From the NCBI GenBank assembly GCA_027886185.1, contig WOAB01000233.1:248001-312000 (forward strand): a stretch of DNA of 64,000 nt, given 5' to 3'. Below are positions 45,201 to 56,329 of the stretch, in pieces. A program made the translations under genes and the position numbers. The notes beneath the pieces are model-generated. The model saw only the letters and a list, made by a program, of their open reading frames with translations. It did no database searches and was not told the DNA's origin. This DNA is from Rheum nobile (lineage: Eukaryota > Streptophyta > Magnoliopsida > Caryophyllales > Polygonaceae). The first letter of the stretch is position 1. Each line of letters opens with the position of its first letter.

Positions 45201-48161
45201 AAAAGGCCATCAACGCACAAGCTAGGGTGCAAAGGAAATTCAGATTCAACAGACCATCAATAGCGGAAAAAGTACAGAACCAAGAGATACCAAGCTTTGA
45301 CCTTCTCCCAGGTGTTGACCTTGACATGACTGTTGGTGAGATAGCTCGTACCTATCAGTCACCAACTAGAAGTGTTGGAGATCAGTGGAGACAAGACCAG
45401 GTAAGTGAACATGAAGCCTTTTGAATGTCATTCAACAGTTTCCTTTTAAAAACAAAAACTGAAATATATCAATTACTAAAATTATTCTTAAAAATACAGA
45501 CTAACAGAGAAGGTGTGGCTCAAGAAGTTCAACAAAACACAACTATTGTTGAGGATGTAGAATGTGATCCGATGACATTTCTCCAAGAGGGACAAGAAGA
45601 GCAAGAAGGTGTTATGAGAGTGGATGATGAAGAACCAGGAGGGATTACTGAGGGACCACAACACAAGACAACAAGCATTGAGGTAAATGAAGGAGGATTT
45701 ACCGAGATGGTGACAGAAGGAGAGGTTCGTGAGGAACCACAACATAAAACAACAAACATGGAGGTAAACTACAACAACACATACATGAAATTATAGTGTT
45801 TTTCATCACCTTCTAGTAGTTATTTTTCAATTTTTAAAATGTAAAATTGACAGGTGGATACAACAATAGTGACTGAGGCATCCAATGAATAAGGCAATAC
45901 TGTGAAGGCAAAGGAAGGGGAGGTGAACAATACAATATTTTCAAATAGTTGTTCAAGTAAATATTATATATGTTCAGTTTCAAAGTGTTTTTGTTCAAAC
46001 TTATATCATTTTGACAGTCAATGAAGGCAGTTGATAGTCAACCACAACAGCAACAAGACATTGAAGAAGTGAGAAAAACTATACCAAAGTTGAGGATTTA
46101 CGTAGGAAAGACCAGGAATGCACAAAAAAACAAAAGGCAATGGAAGAAGCCGAGAAAGCAAGGAAAGCAGCTGAAGAAGCTGAAAATGCAAGGAAAGCAA
46201 CTGCAGAAGCTGAAAAGAACAAGAAGGCAATGGAGGAAGCAAAGAAGGCAGCTCAAGAAGCACAAAAAGCAAAGAAGGCGGCAGAAAAGGAGGAGAACAA
46301 GAAGAAAGAAGCTGAGAAGGTGAAAAAGGCAGCTGCAGAAAAGGCAAAGAAAGAAGCTGAAGAACACGAGAAGGCAAAGAAGATAGCTGATGAAGTTGAA
46401 AAAGCCAAGAAGGCGGCAGAAGATGCGGTACAGGAAGCCAATAGGGCAGCAGTAGAAGCACAACGATCCAAAAAGGCAGCTGAAGAAGCTGAAAAGGCCA
46501 AGGAGGCTGAAGAAGCACAAAAGGCCAAGGAGGCTGCAGAAGCAGAAAAAGCCAAGAAGGTGGCTGAACAAGCACAGAAGGCCAAGAAGTTGGCTGAACA
46601 AGCTCAAAAGGCCAAGAAGGTGAACGAAGAAGCTCAGAAGGCCAAGAAGGCTGCAGAAGCAGAAAAAGCCAAGAAGATGGCTGCAGAAGCAGAAAAAGCC
46701 AAGAAGGTGGCTGAACAAGCTGAGAAGGCCAAGAAGGCGAATGAAGAGGCTCAAAAGGCAAAGAAGGCTGATGAAGAAGCTTAAGAAGCCAAGAAGACGA
46801 CTGAAGAAGCTAATGTTGGTGCGACAATGCATTCTGACCTTCCGAGCATCATCAAACCCACTCAGAAACACACAGATGAAGAGAAAAAGATTGTCAGATT
46901 CATCACAGTAACTACTAAAGATATAGGGTAACTTCTTTTACTCTACTGTTTCAAGGTTTTATATTATACAAAAACATTTACTAAAATATTTTAATAAACG
47001 TAGGGAGATAATGTTTCAACATGAGAGTATTATAGCGGACTTATCTGACATGAGGAGTATCATATGTGAATCATTGATCTCAATAAATGTGATAAATGCT
47101 TGGGCGGTGATCCTGAACGAGAGAGAGAAGTACAGGTCCAGCAAATCCACATCAAGATTTTTCGCAACTCCAGTAACAACTGTAAGTACATTACCGAACT
47201 TCTAGCTTTCAAAACTATTCACTGAAAAATACTAACACTTTTATCTATGCAAGGCTTTCTCTGTGGTGACACCATACACAAAAGGCTATAAAATAAACTT
47301 GAAGAGATTTACAGAAATGCTCGATTCTGTTAAGGACATGGCGTTGCACACAACACTTGACCGTGCAACATTGGTATCTCCTCCATTCTAACCTCATTTC
47401 AGTACATGTAGAATACTTTGTTCCAAGTTGACAAGGTTGTTTGTAATATAGGTATTCTTCCCAATATGTGCAAGTCGTCACTACTACGCCTTATGTTTCA
47501 ATCTAAAGAGAATGCGCCTTGAAATCATTGATAATTCATCGTCAGGGGATAAGGCAGATGACAAGCATGGAGAGGTGCCAGAAAGACTGGTAAGCAACGC
47601 ATATTGTTCAACTAATAAAAGTATAATGTCCAAGTTGATTGCTTTGTTCTTCAAAGTTAATATTGTTCAACTAATAAAAGTATAATGTCCAAGTTGATTG
47701 CTTTGTTCTACAAAGTTAATATTGTTCAACTAAATAATGTTGTTGTTCAATTATGTGTATTTAATAGTTCAATTTCATTAATTTTATGTTCAAACTCGTC
47801 AACTGGTGTGTTCATTTTTTATACTTGACAAAATGGATTGCAGAGGAAAGTATATGCAGACTACTTGAGGTTGAAGGGAAGTGAATCTGTAGCAAAGTTA
47901 ATTGATGAAATGCCATTAGAACTTTTGAAAATGAAATGGCGTGATAACAAGAACAAGCTTGATTGCGGTGTCTATATGATGCGCCATATGGAGGCTTACA
48001 ACGGTGAAGGTTCCAGCGGGTGGGAATATGGATTCAAGAAAGAAAGCAGGAGGACCATGTTACCATTGTGAACAAAATACCTAGCAGCCATCCTTGGATC
48101 AGAACTGAATGGGATCCGAGCAACTGTAATGGGAGAAGCATTGAGATGACAGTCTAGTTGT
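42207..48161 (+). pseudogene. ULP1-like (C48) cysteine protease gene of the MULE, decayed
   Basis: Family role: ULP1 enzymes process or remove SUMO; what MULE-borne copies do is unknown. Visible exons: 42207-42249 (MVRSKTVARRVLK), 43248-44093 (Asp/Glu-rich, then IPRFLGYWLVESFDANKCSL), 44507-44763 (YVDRVVNGRRTVPRAFPTF), 44939-45403, 45500-45763, 45853-45925, 46018-46932 (coiled coil), 47005-47180, 47253-47372, 47452-47590 and 47844-48161, mostly with GT-AG borders. The catalytic domain holds His in SRHYYALCFNL, Asp in LEIIDNSS and Cys in KLDCGVYMMRHME; Asn replaces the usual Gln before the Cys loop. Lesions: frameshifts near 44092, 44205 and 46075; in-frame stops at 45137, about 45890, 46782 and 48069. 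TGTTCAA words lie in the introns. Confidence 0.8.
46092..46784 (+). other. Lys/Ala/Glu coiled-coil tract of the ULP1-like gene
   Basis: About 230 codons of near-repeats such as AEKAKKAAEEAEKARKAAEE and KAKKVAEQAQKAKKLAEQAQ, an uninterrupted single alpha-helix or coiled coil. The period is close to 11 codons (33 bp), with tandem copies nearly identical at DNA level in 46500-46760, which suggests recent expansion by slippage. An in-frame TAA (46782) ends it, after which the same pattern (EAKKTTEEANVG) resumes. Confidence 0.82.
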
Positions 48162-48714
48162 GTACCACTGGTAGTTTGTTTTCCTAGATCCTATGTCATG
48201 GATGAACAAGTTGGTTAAACAATTTAGTGTGTTGAACAGGTAAAACTTTTGGGTCCTTTGCTGGACAGGTTCAAATGAAGTTTATTCAACAAAATTGTCA
48301 TCTGCTATAAACATCAATCAACAATTTACATTAAAGCATAACTGTTCAAACAATTATTACTATTATTCAAACATAATCTACAATTGTTCAACATTGAAAT
48401 TAGTTCAACTTCAATATGCATTTGTTCAAATTTGACAATATTTTGTTCAATCATGTAACTCCTCCACACGTCCGACCGAACATAATGCTCGAACTAGCAA
48501 GCAATATTAATATGTGTGTAATCACAATGTGTCCACAGGAAAACATATTGTTCAACTATAATAACAGAATGGTCAAGGTTAAAGACGAGACTATTCAACA
48601 ATAATAACAGAATGTTCAAGAATAACGGTAAACTGTTCAACAATAACAACAGAATGTTCAAGAATAACGGTAAACTGTTCAACGATTATAGTTTTTTTGT
48701 TTCAACTCCTAAAA
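48162..48714. repeat. Spacer between the two convergent MULE genes, TGTTCAA-rich
   Basis: 3' regions of both genes. At least nine TGTTCAA words occur at 48360-48690, including a nearly exact duplication (AGAATGTTCAAGAATAACGG at 48609 and 48653). No terminator or poly-A signal is clear. Confidence 0.7.
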
Positions 48715-51273
48715 TTACTTCTCTGGACACGTCCGGCTATTGTGATCAACATATTTCTTGCATACCCCACACTTCCTCGTCGCCTTTTTTGCTTTTGATA
48801 TAGCAACCTCTCTACTCGGCTTGATACGACGATCACTGCCCTTGTTCTTTGCTTGTTGTGGAGGCAAAACAGATATATTGGTAGGCACACTTGTACCCAC
48901 AAAAGACTCAAAAACTTTTTCTTTGCTCGATCTACACTTGCTGGATGAAGCATTTCCTTCTTGCCGCAGATACATTTCTTCTCAAGCACTTACTCAAACA
49001 AGATCTGTGCTCCTTTATCAGACATAGAAGTTCTTTCAGCTTAGCACAATCATCAGCAATCAAATCAATACAACAATGGACCTCCGACCAAATATCATTA
49101 ACGACAAACTTGCTTTCCACCATACCAGCACACTGATCAAATATAACACCATTAACATCAATTGAAGGTTTGAGGATTGCATTTTTTGTCCACCGGTTAA
49201 GAACAACATTGCTTGGGAACTGTTCAAGACATCTATCTTTAAACACCAGAACCATATGACGACATGGAATCCCAATCCTTTCAAACAACTTGCAAGTACA
49301 TGTAGAAACTTCATCTGGTACAGAAAATCTAACCTTGAAAGTCATACCACCAAGATCTCCAATAGTGTATACTTCACCATCACATTCAACATCCTTACTT
49401 ATAAATCGGCATAAAAAACATGCAGCATATATCTCCTCTTGAACTTCATAGAATAACTTCAATGTAAATAAATCGGATGCATGCTTCTCCAAAGGTAAAG
49501 GAGTCTTGAGATCTGGTTTCTTAGACTCAGATTCACTATTCAATCTCCATTGTTCATGCCTACAATGTAAACATTAAATTAGTTAAAAAACAATAACATA
49601 TTGTTCAATAAAAGGCATTGTTTGTTCAACAACTCTAGTATAATGTTAAAATATCTTGACGGTTTGTTCAAACATACAGAACCACTAAAAAGATAAAATG
49701 ATATGTTATACTACCTTTGTGAATCCATAGCGCCATCGAAAAGCATTACAAGCTCCACAAGGCTAAAAGCACGGTTGTTATAATTTCCAAAAAAGCGGTT
49801 CTGGGACTCAGACATTGATGTGGTGCGAGAGTACCAAGATAGAAGCACATTGCGGAAAAAGGCCGGGATCCAATTGCTGCGAATTTTAAAGATTTGTCTA
49901 AACCAACTGTGATCTTGCATATTGAATTCCAACATTAATGCACTCCACCTCTCCTCAAACACTTCAGGTTCAATCATATGGCTCCAGACTAGACCATTCA
50001 ACTTTGTTAAAAAATCACCTGACTTCTTCATTGAAGGGTCAATCTTCTCAGATGCTTTGCTCATGATATGCCACATACAGAACCTATGGCGAGTCTGATT
50101 AAACACCGTTTGAATCGCAACTTTCATTGCCGGGTCTTGATCAGTTACTAAAATTCTCGGTTCTTTGCCACCCATAGCTTTCAAAAATGTATCAAACAAC
50201 CAAGTGTAAGAAGGGATATCTTCTTTCAATAACAATGCAACACCGAAAGTCACACACTTTTGGTGACTATCCAACCCAGTAAACGGTGCAAACACCATGT
50301 TATACCTGTAATAAGTTAAATTACAAGAAGAAAGTAAACACATAAAACATTTGTGCACAAATTGTCACATATTGTTCAACAATATTCATGGTTTGTTCAA
50401 AAGGTAAAGAAACATGCTATGTCAATCAAGATCACATAACTTTCAATTATACAAGGACGCTGTTTTACAAAAAAATTACCTGTTTGTTCTATACGTTGAG
50501 TCGAATGAAACGACGTCTCCAAATATAGAATAATTCTTAATCGCGACTGGGTCAGCCCAAAACAAATGTGTCAACTGATCTGCGCTGTCAATATCATAGT
50601 CAAAGTAGAATGCTGAACATATCTCTTTTTTCTGGAAGAATTTGTCAATAACCATCTGAGCATCAGCACCTCCAATAAAAGCCAACAAGTCCCTCTTCAC
50701 GTTTTTGAAGTCTGACGACAGAGCACCAATATTTGGATAGCCTCCGACCAACTGTTTGTAAAGTCGGTAACTCTTAACAGAACCCATATTTGCCTTGACA
50801 TAACTCATCACAAATTTTTGATGCGCAACATTCACAACCCGGTTCGATCTCATAAAGTGCCTATAAATCTTCTTCACAAATGTATGTGTGTGATGATCAA
50901 CAAACGTTTTAACAACATACCGACCATTACCAATAAACTTCAATATTATTTTCGTAGTGCAACCAACACGATTAGTAACACGCCTACGCTTACCGGTGTT
51001 GTTCTTACCAACTTTGTACCCAGCCCTACTGCATAACATGTACTTTAAAACTACAACACCATCCCGAGACTTGTGGATGGTGCTGTGACGAACCTCAAAG
51101 CCAGATGAATCAACATAACTTTTGTAAAAACAAACCGCATCATCTAGAGTCCCAAACTGTTGGCCAACAAAAGGCTTCGATTCAGCAGAATAGTTTGGGA
51201 TCCAATATACAGTACTGTTATTAGGAGAGTACTGTACAACGGCATCATCAACATCAACATCATTATATCCCAT
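48715..51273 (-). CDS. FAR1-type Mutator-like transposase
   Basis: Would bind the element ends and catalyse cut-and-paste transposition. Exon 1 (51273-50480): FAR1-type zinc-binding DNA-binding domain (DAVCFYKSYVDSSGFEVRHS, later RRRVTNRVGCTTKI, HHTHTF) and the start of the MULE transposase domain, ending FDSTYRTN with the first catalytic Asp. Intron 50306-50479. Exon 2 (50305-49715): YNMVFAPFTGLDSHQKCVTF, ILVTDQDPAMKVAI (second Asp), HRFCMWHI, SWIPAFFR-type and SMSESQNRFF blocks. Intron 49560-49714. Exon 3 (49559 to about 48985): SWIM zinc finger CTCKLFERIGIPCRHMV. The last part (48975-48715) has GTSVPTNISVLPPQ and a zinc knuckle KCGVCKKYVDHNSRTCP in another frame, so a frameshift or short intron lies near 48985. 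An upstream exon before 51273 is likely. Largely open, unlike the ULP1-like gene. Confidence 0.88.
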
Positions 51274-51289
51274 AGAGCTTGAAGCATTA

Positions 51290-52220
51290 TCACTTGAAAC
51301 ACCGTTACCACCTACAAAACAAATTACACGTAATAAAAATATAGTAAAACTTCAATCACCTTAACAACATGTCACTTAACAACTTATCTGTTTAAATTGT
51401 TCAACTGTATAGAAGAATTGTTCAACAACAAGAGTTAATTGTTTAGTGACGTAAATTGTGCAACAATATTAATATATAGTTCAAATATAACTACATATTG
51501 TTCAATTGTGTTAGAATTCAAACAACTTCAAAAGAAACATACGCAGCGCGTGAAATTCAAATAAAAACTGAAATAGTTCAAATACGTATGCTCATTGTAC
51601 ACCAATAAGACACGACTAAGCAAAGCACGAAAGCAAACAACTTCAAACGCATCAACGAACACAGATCCAACCTCGGAACACTAACATAAATCAACAAAAG
51701 CATATAAAAACTAACGAGAAACGTAAGAACTATAGCCAAACCAATTTCCATTGCAATTTTGTAGCGGTATGAGTCTTCACAGACCAAAATCTATGACAAA
51801 ACAAAGATCTTCAAACACCTAAATCGAGAACTAAGAGAAGAATATCAAAACATTATACGAAGTGCGAAATAGTAGAAACAATGCATCAGATAAGCGATAA
51901 CTTACACAATAACAGCAAATCGATTGAGCGAGATTCTTCAAAATCAAACATCGAAGCACCGATTTAAAATCGAAGGGAGCGAAGAGAATAAGAACAAAAT
52001 CTCTGAACAGAAGGCGCGTTCCCAAAAATAACAACCCTATCCTTCAAACAATTACAAAAATGCCATTAATGAAACGGTGCCAACGATATTACAAAATTGC
52101 CATTAATGAAACGGCCGTTAACAGCCTCTAGGGTGTTGCCTCTCCATCGTCCGATCCAATTCATCCAACGCTCCACACTCCTCCTTATTTCTCACCCTAA
52201 GCTAGCTTCTTACATGAAGC
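51290..52220. other. Right non-coding end of the MULE
   Basis: 5' side of the transposase gene: introns or leader with several TGTTCAA words (51398-51510) and the right inverted end (about 52130-52220). Just inside the end a segment is duplicated (ACGATATTACAAAATTGCCATTAATGAAACGG-like, near 52055 and 52085). Confidence 0.6.
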
Positions 52221-52754
52221 TATATATATATATATATATATAGAGGGGCGCTCAGGTAAAACGAGTCTTGTGGTGAAACGAGTGGACAATTTTGGAGCGT
52301 TGGATTGAGGATGATATATGACTAGATTAGGAGAGAGAAAATAGGGTGTAGTGGGGGTGTGAATCATGGAATAAATATCACCACCAAAATAGGCAGTTAG
52401 AAGGAGATTGGAGAGAGAAAGATTGGAGAGAGAAAACGTGGATTTGGTCCAGAAATTTGTTTAATCGTTTTGCATATCGATACAAAAAATTTGCATATCG
52501 ACACGAAAAAAATGAATATTGTTATATATAATTTGCATATGTGTTAATCTTGTTCATGTTCCATCGTATATAATGCATCAATTGAATTGAGATACACTGT
52601 GTTAATATCTACGAACATTATTTGCATATCGTTCAAGTGTTATTGAATAATTGTTATTCGTGATCGGGGTCGGGTATATATACTGATATTCAAAAACATT
52701 GAACAGATATGCACATTGCGGTAATTGATATTCTAATTTAAAACATACAAGTAT

Positions 52755-53385
52755 ATTCTGCATATCACTGTACAAAAAATGCATATTTCATCCACACAAA
52801 TGAATATCATATTTACGGCCAGGGAAATAATTCATAATTACAAATTGCATATCATACAAGTATATTATGCATATCATGGTACAAAAAATGCATATATATC
52901 ACATCCACATAATTGCATGGCCGTGATCGCTGCCCTTGAACCGCGCCCGCGACTTGTTCTTTCCTGACACTCAGCGAGATCTTCCTTGGTCGCGACCACG
53001 GCTTCCTTTCCGTTGCATGCGGCTTCCTTTCCGCGCCCGCGGCTTAGTCTGCATATCAATGTATAGAAAATGCATATCTCATCCACACAAATGAATATCA
53101 CATTCACGACCAATGAAATAATCTATCATAAAATATTGCATATTATATAAGTAATTCTGCATATCAATGTATGAAAAATGCATATCACATCTACACAAAT
53201 GAATATCACAATCAAAGTCAGTGAAATAATATATAATAACAAATGGCATATCGTACAAGTATTATCTGCATATCAATGCATTAAAAATGCATATCCCTTC
53301 CATACAACTGAATATCATATTCACGGCTAGATACATAATCCATAATCACAAAATACATATCATACAAGTATGTTTAAATATCATA
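52755..53385. repeat. 108-bp tandem repeat with GCATATCA / GAATATCA words
   Basis: Units start near 52755, 52867, 53048, 53156 and 53267. Each unit has TGCATATCA, then AAAAATGCATATC, CATCCACACAAATGAATATC, GAAATAAT and ATACAAGTAT in the same order. The second unit is interrupted at about 52905-53045 by GC-rich sequence. Confidence 0.85.
52910..53045. other. GC-rich insert in the tandem array
   Basis: About 135 bp (ATGGCCGTGATCGCTGCCCT to GCGCCCGCGGCTTAG) of very different composition inside an AT-rich repeat. It has internal near-repeats (GGCTTCCTTTCCG twice). Origin unknown. Confidence 0.6.
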
Positions 53386-53621
53386 CATATACCCTAAATT
53401 AAAACTCTAAAACAGCCGACGATAATGGAGATCGCTAATAACCCATGAGCCAAAAACAATTTTTTAAAAACTTGTGTGGATGTACATATAGCTAGTAATG
53501 ACATGATAAGCCATTCTGAAACAAGATCATTCCCTCAATTTAAAAAATATTTTATTAAAATTTAGCCTCTCTTAACGAGACTAAACGTGTTAATTTCTCA
53601 AAAAAACAACGAGAAAGGGAA

Positions 53622-54054
53622 TTAGGAAAATAAACAAGTAGAAAAATCGAGAATATGTTTGTCCGCATACGAAGAACACGACAGAGGCACAATGTACAAC
53701 GTACCGCAGATACACGATGTGCAATTCCCACCGTTACCGCCCCATCCTACGTGGCGCTGTCCTTGTTCATTTGTTGTTGAGGAGGTGGCGGTGGTGTGGC
53801 CGGCAGCGGTGGTTGAAGGTGCGGCGGCGGTTGCTGGCCTTGCGGAGGTTATCGTTGCTGGTGCTGAGCGTCGCCACCGTACATCATCGTTAACCCTAAT
53901 ATTGCAGCGCCGAGATCGGGAGAGAGGAGAGCAAGCGGGAGAAAAGAAGCTTGTTGAATTTGTCAATGGAGGTTCTCTGCAACTCTATAGAGAAAGACGA
54001 ATGAGAGATACGAGTGAGAGAGAGATTAAAGAAAAAGTTAAGGGGAATTGGTGA
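53622..54054 (-). other. GC-rich leader region of the small MULE with weak open frames
   Basis: Overlapping frames on minus (53966-53622, 114 codons, Ala/Thr-rich) and plus (53659-54054, 131 codons) show no domain. By position it corresponds to the CT-rich leader and first exon of related elements, so the minus frame may be a remnant of a 5' exon or captured gene. Probably non-functional. Confidence 0.35.
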
Positions 54055-54225
54055 ATATTACAATCCCTAAATTTTAGGATTTGATGAGATCTGGTGTGGT
54101 CACATCCACTATATAAAATTAGAGAATTCATTATTAAATCACAGCCATCTATTCTCCTCTCATCCAACGTCCTAAATTGATACACTCGTTTCACCATAAG
54201 AGCCTGTTTTACTAGAGCGTAAGTC

Positions 54226-54780
54226 TATATATATATATATATATATAGAATGGGATGTACGCGTAGACCTATACCAATTACTACTTCGGAAGCATAATTA
54301 GATGGCCCTACAAATATATATCAATCTTCCGGGCAACCAGGCGGTAGTGGAGGTGGTGGACCGGCATGGTGGGTGTCCGCCCGTGGGGTGAAACTGCGCT
54401 ATCAGTGTACAAATTTGTATTTAGTATTTACACTGACCCACACCTTACCCTTGTGTTAGGGCTCTAGCCACGCGCTTCTTTAATTTAACGTTTTCAGGGA
54501 GTAGTAGTATTGTAGTAACAACCTCCATGAAGGCGGGTGGCTTGATCAATACTGTTAGTACATCATCAGGCTTCCAATAAAATATCATTCTTGATATAAG
54601 CTTTTCAAAAGTATTGTAATTAGTGAAAATATTTGTAACTACTCCACATCAATGACACCTCCTCATTAAAATTATTTTATTTTTTTCTTCATTATTTAAA
54701 TAGATTTAATTATATGTCGAAGATTTTTATCCTAAATCTAGTACTAATCTTTTTCTAATATAAATACAAATCCATATCAA
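54226..54780. other. No feature recognised
   Basis: (TA)n at the start, then unremarkable sequence with a GGTGGTGG-type block near 54340-54360. No domain-bearing frame. Confidence 0.4.
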
Positions 54781-54794
54781 AGATTACAAATCAA

Positions 54795-54996
54795 CCAACA
54801 TTCAGTTTGTCTAGTGTTTTGGCACTAGACTCCCTTAAGCGTTCTATCCAGAGGTCTCGAGTTCGATTCCTGCTGGATGCGTGTATGGAGACACTGTTGT
54901 TGGGAGGGGTCTATCACTTCGTGTGCCAACAGTACCCCGGTCTGGACGTAGAGCGACTCTGGCCGATCGAACCAGGCGATCAAGACCAAAAAAAAA
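54795..54996 (+). mobile_element. tRNA-derived SINE with target duplication
   Basis: About 200 bp. A pol III B-box-like GAGTTCGATTCC lies at 54859-54870 and an A-box-like TTTGGCACTAGAC at 54818-54830. It ends in a run of A. The flanks AGATTACAAATCAA (54781-54794 and 54999-55012) are identical 14-bp duplications. The 62-120-codon open frames crossing it are not genes. It lacks an intact tRNA body and CCA-ready acceptor, so it is a SINE, not a tRNA gene. Confidence 0.85.
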
Positions 54997-55012
54997 AAGA
55001 TTACAAATCAAT

Positions 55013-56329
55013 TATAAAGATTACAAATCAATCACAAAAGATTACAAATTCAAAACTTCAACAACAGATGATCAACTCGGAATTGGACAGATCTCCTCTC
55101 GCAAAAAAAAAAAAGAATTGGACTGATCTTCATGGGAGTCTTCTTCAAAAGAACTATCTAGAACACTAGACTTGTCGATGCCCCTCCTTTGCCTCTTTTA
55201 AAGCTCAGTCGTCATCGCTACGCCTTCGCCAGTGCACGTCAATATTTTTTCCCTTCATGGCCGATCTCCCTTTTATTGCCATCGCCACTCCATCACCGGT
55301 AAGCGTCGATATGCACATCCCCTTCCACGTCATTGTCTTGGATTCCATGGTTCGTCGTAATGTTTGTCTTGCTAAAGGCTTTGGGTCTTTTAATTGGTTA
55401 AAAGAATCCCTTAAAGCAGTAACCATTAGCCGAAACACAATAGTTCAAGTACTTGTGCATTTTCAAAAAGTGAGACTATTTGAAGATCATATATTCGAAA
55501 ATCTTAACAACAAAGATTAATGATCAATTAATAATCAAATAGTAATTATGCAAAATCGAGTTATGCATCGAGGTAGGATATATGAATGAAACTAAACAAA
55601 AGTCATAGAAAATCGAAGATCGTGAGTTTTGGGTATAACTATTTTTTTAGAAAAATAATTAAAAGATATTCGACATGAGATTGAAAATACAATATCTAAA
55701 ACGAATTTAGCATATCATATTTATGATTGATTTTTCTTTCAATTTCGTAATCCTCTATTTTAGCTTATGGTTCTTAATTAACCCCGATAATTATTGATAC
55801 TACTAACTTATTTTTCATTTTACCTAATTAGTATGATATGTCAAAATATTTGGTTATGATGACTTTCTGTAAAAAAAGAGCAAATAAAACATATTTGATA
55901 AAATCAAAGATGAAGAAACATGATATCTACAACAAATATTTCCAAAATAAATCAAAACCAATATAAAAATTCATTGATTTTTCAATAAATTAATATTTAT
56001 TCGTCACCACAATATCCAAACTAAAATTTATTTTCGTTATTCCAATTTTTTTAGATTTAAAATTCAATCTAATCATAAATATCTCATCTAAATAATATTT
56101 TTTAAATATTTGGATAATTTAAATGTTGCATTAATTAATAGTATTCAAATACCTCAAACAATTTAAGTAGTTATTTATTGTTTGTGGAACAACTTTGTTT
56201 TGAAATTAATTTAAACATTTTCTAAAGATTACGTATTATTATATCTTTTAACTAATTCGTCACACCTTTATATTTCTAAATTTACAAGGTTACCCATTTA
56301 TATGATTGGTTTAAAGCCTTGATGTGTAT
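55013..56329. other. AT-rich stretch with no recognised gene
   Basis: AGATTACAAAT, the SINE target word, recurs at 55018 and 55039. A less AT-rich block at 55190-55400 has an 87-codon open frame (55257-55520, plus) without a known domain; it may be a decayed exon. The remainder is very AT-rich. Confidence 0.4.

Larger units (their letters stand above)
41541..52220. mobile_element. Mutator-like element with transposase and ULP1-like gene
   Basis: About 10.7 kb between (TA)n tracts. The left end (GCTCCGATGAAACGG...GGTGAAACGTG...TGTGGAGCGCCGGATC) and the reverse complement of the right end (GCTTCATGTAAG...GGGTGAGAAATA...TGTGGAGCGTTGGATG) are diverged inverted repeats. Two convergent intron-containing genes fill it: a ULP1-like gene (plus) and a FAR1-type MULE transposase (minus). 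MULEs that carry ULP1-like protease genes are known in plants (the KAONASHI type in Arabidopsis). The TSD cannot be fixed because both flanks are TA repeats. Non-coding parts carry the TGTTCAA word array. Confidence 0.83.
52241..54225. mobile_element. Small non-autonomous relative of the MULE (about 2.0 kb)
   Basis: Left end CGCTCAGGTAAAACGAGTC...GGTGAAACGAGTGGACAATT...GAGCGTTGGATTGAGG and reversed right end CGCTCTAGTAAAACAGGCTC...GGTGAAACGAGTGTATCAATT...GACGTTGGATGAGAGG are clear inverted repeats. Flanked on both sides by (TA)n (52221-52240 and 54226-54247). The ends share the GGTGAAACG and GGAGCGYYGGAT blocks with the 10.7-kb MULE, from which it is separated only by a TA tract. A purine/pyrimidine-rich leader lies near the right end (53920-54040), as near the left end of the big element, so the two are in opposite orientation. 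Confidence 0.82.

Noticed and set aside
46018..46871. Long minus-strand frames (247 and 257 codons, Leu/Phe-rich) opposite the coiled coil
   Set aside because: They are antisense to the Lys/Ala/Glu repeats; their hydrophobic repeats look like membrane helices only because of the complement code.
51578..52034. Minus frames right of the transposase gene
   Set aside because: Hydrophobic, short and inside the 5' non-coding part of the MULE; no domain. An upstream transposase exon is possible but cannot be delimited.
41541..52220. Interpreting the ULP1-like and FAR1-like genes as host genes
   Set aside because: Both lie between similar inverted ends, have transposon-type relatives and share the same word array, so they belong to the MULE.
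54859..54870. tRNA gene suggested by GTTCGATTCC
   Set aside because: Only A- and B-box-like motifs are present; it ends in poly-A and has a 14-bp target duplication, so it is a SINE.
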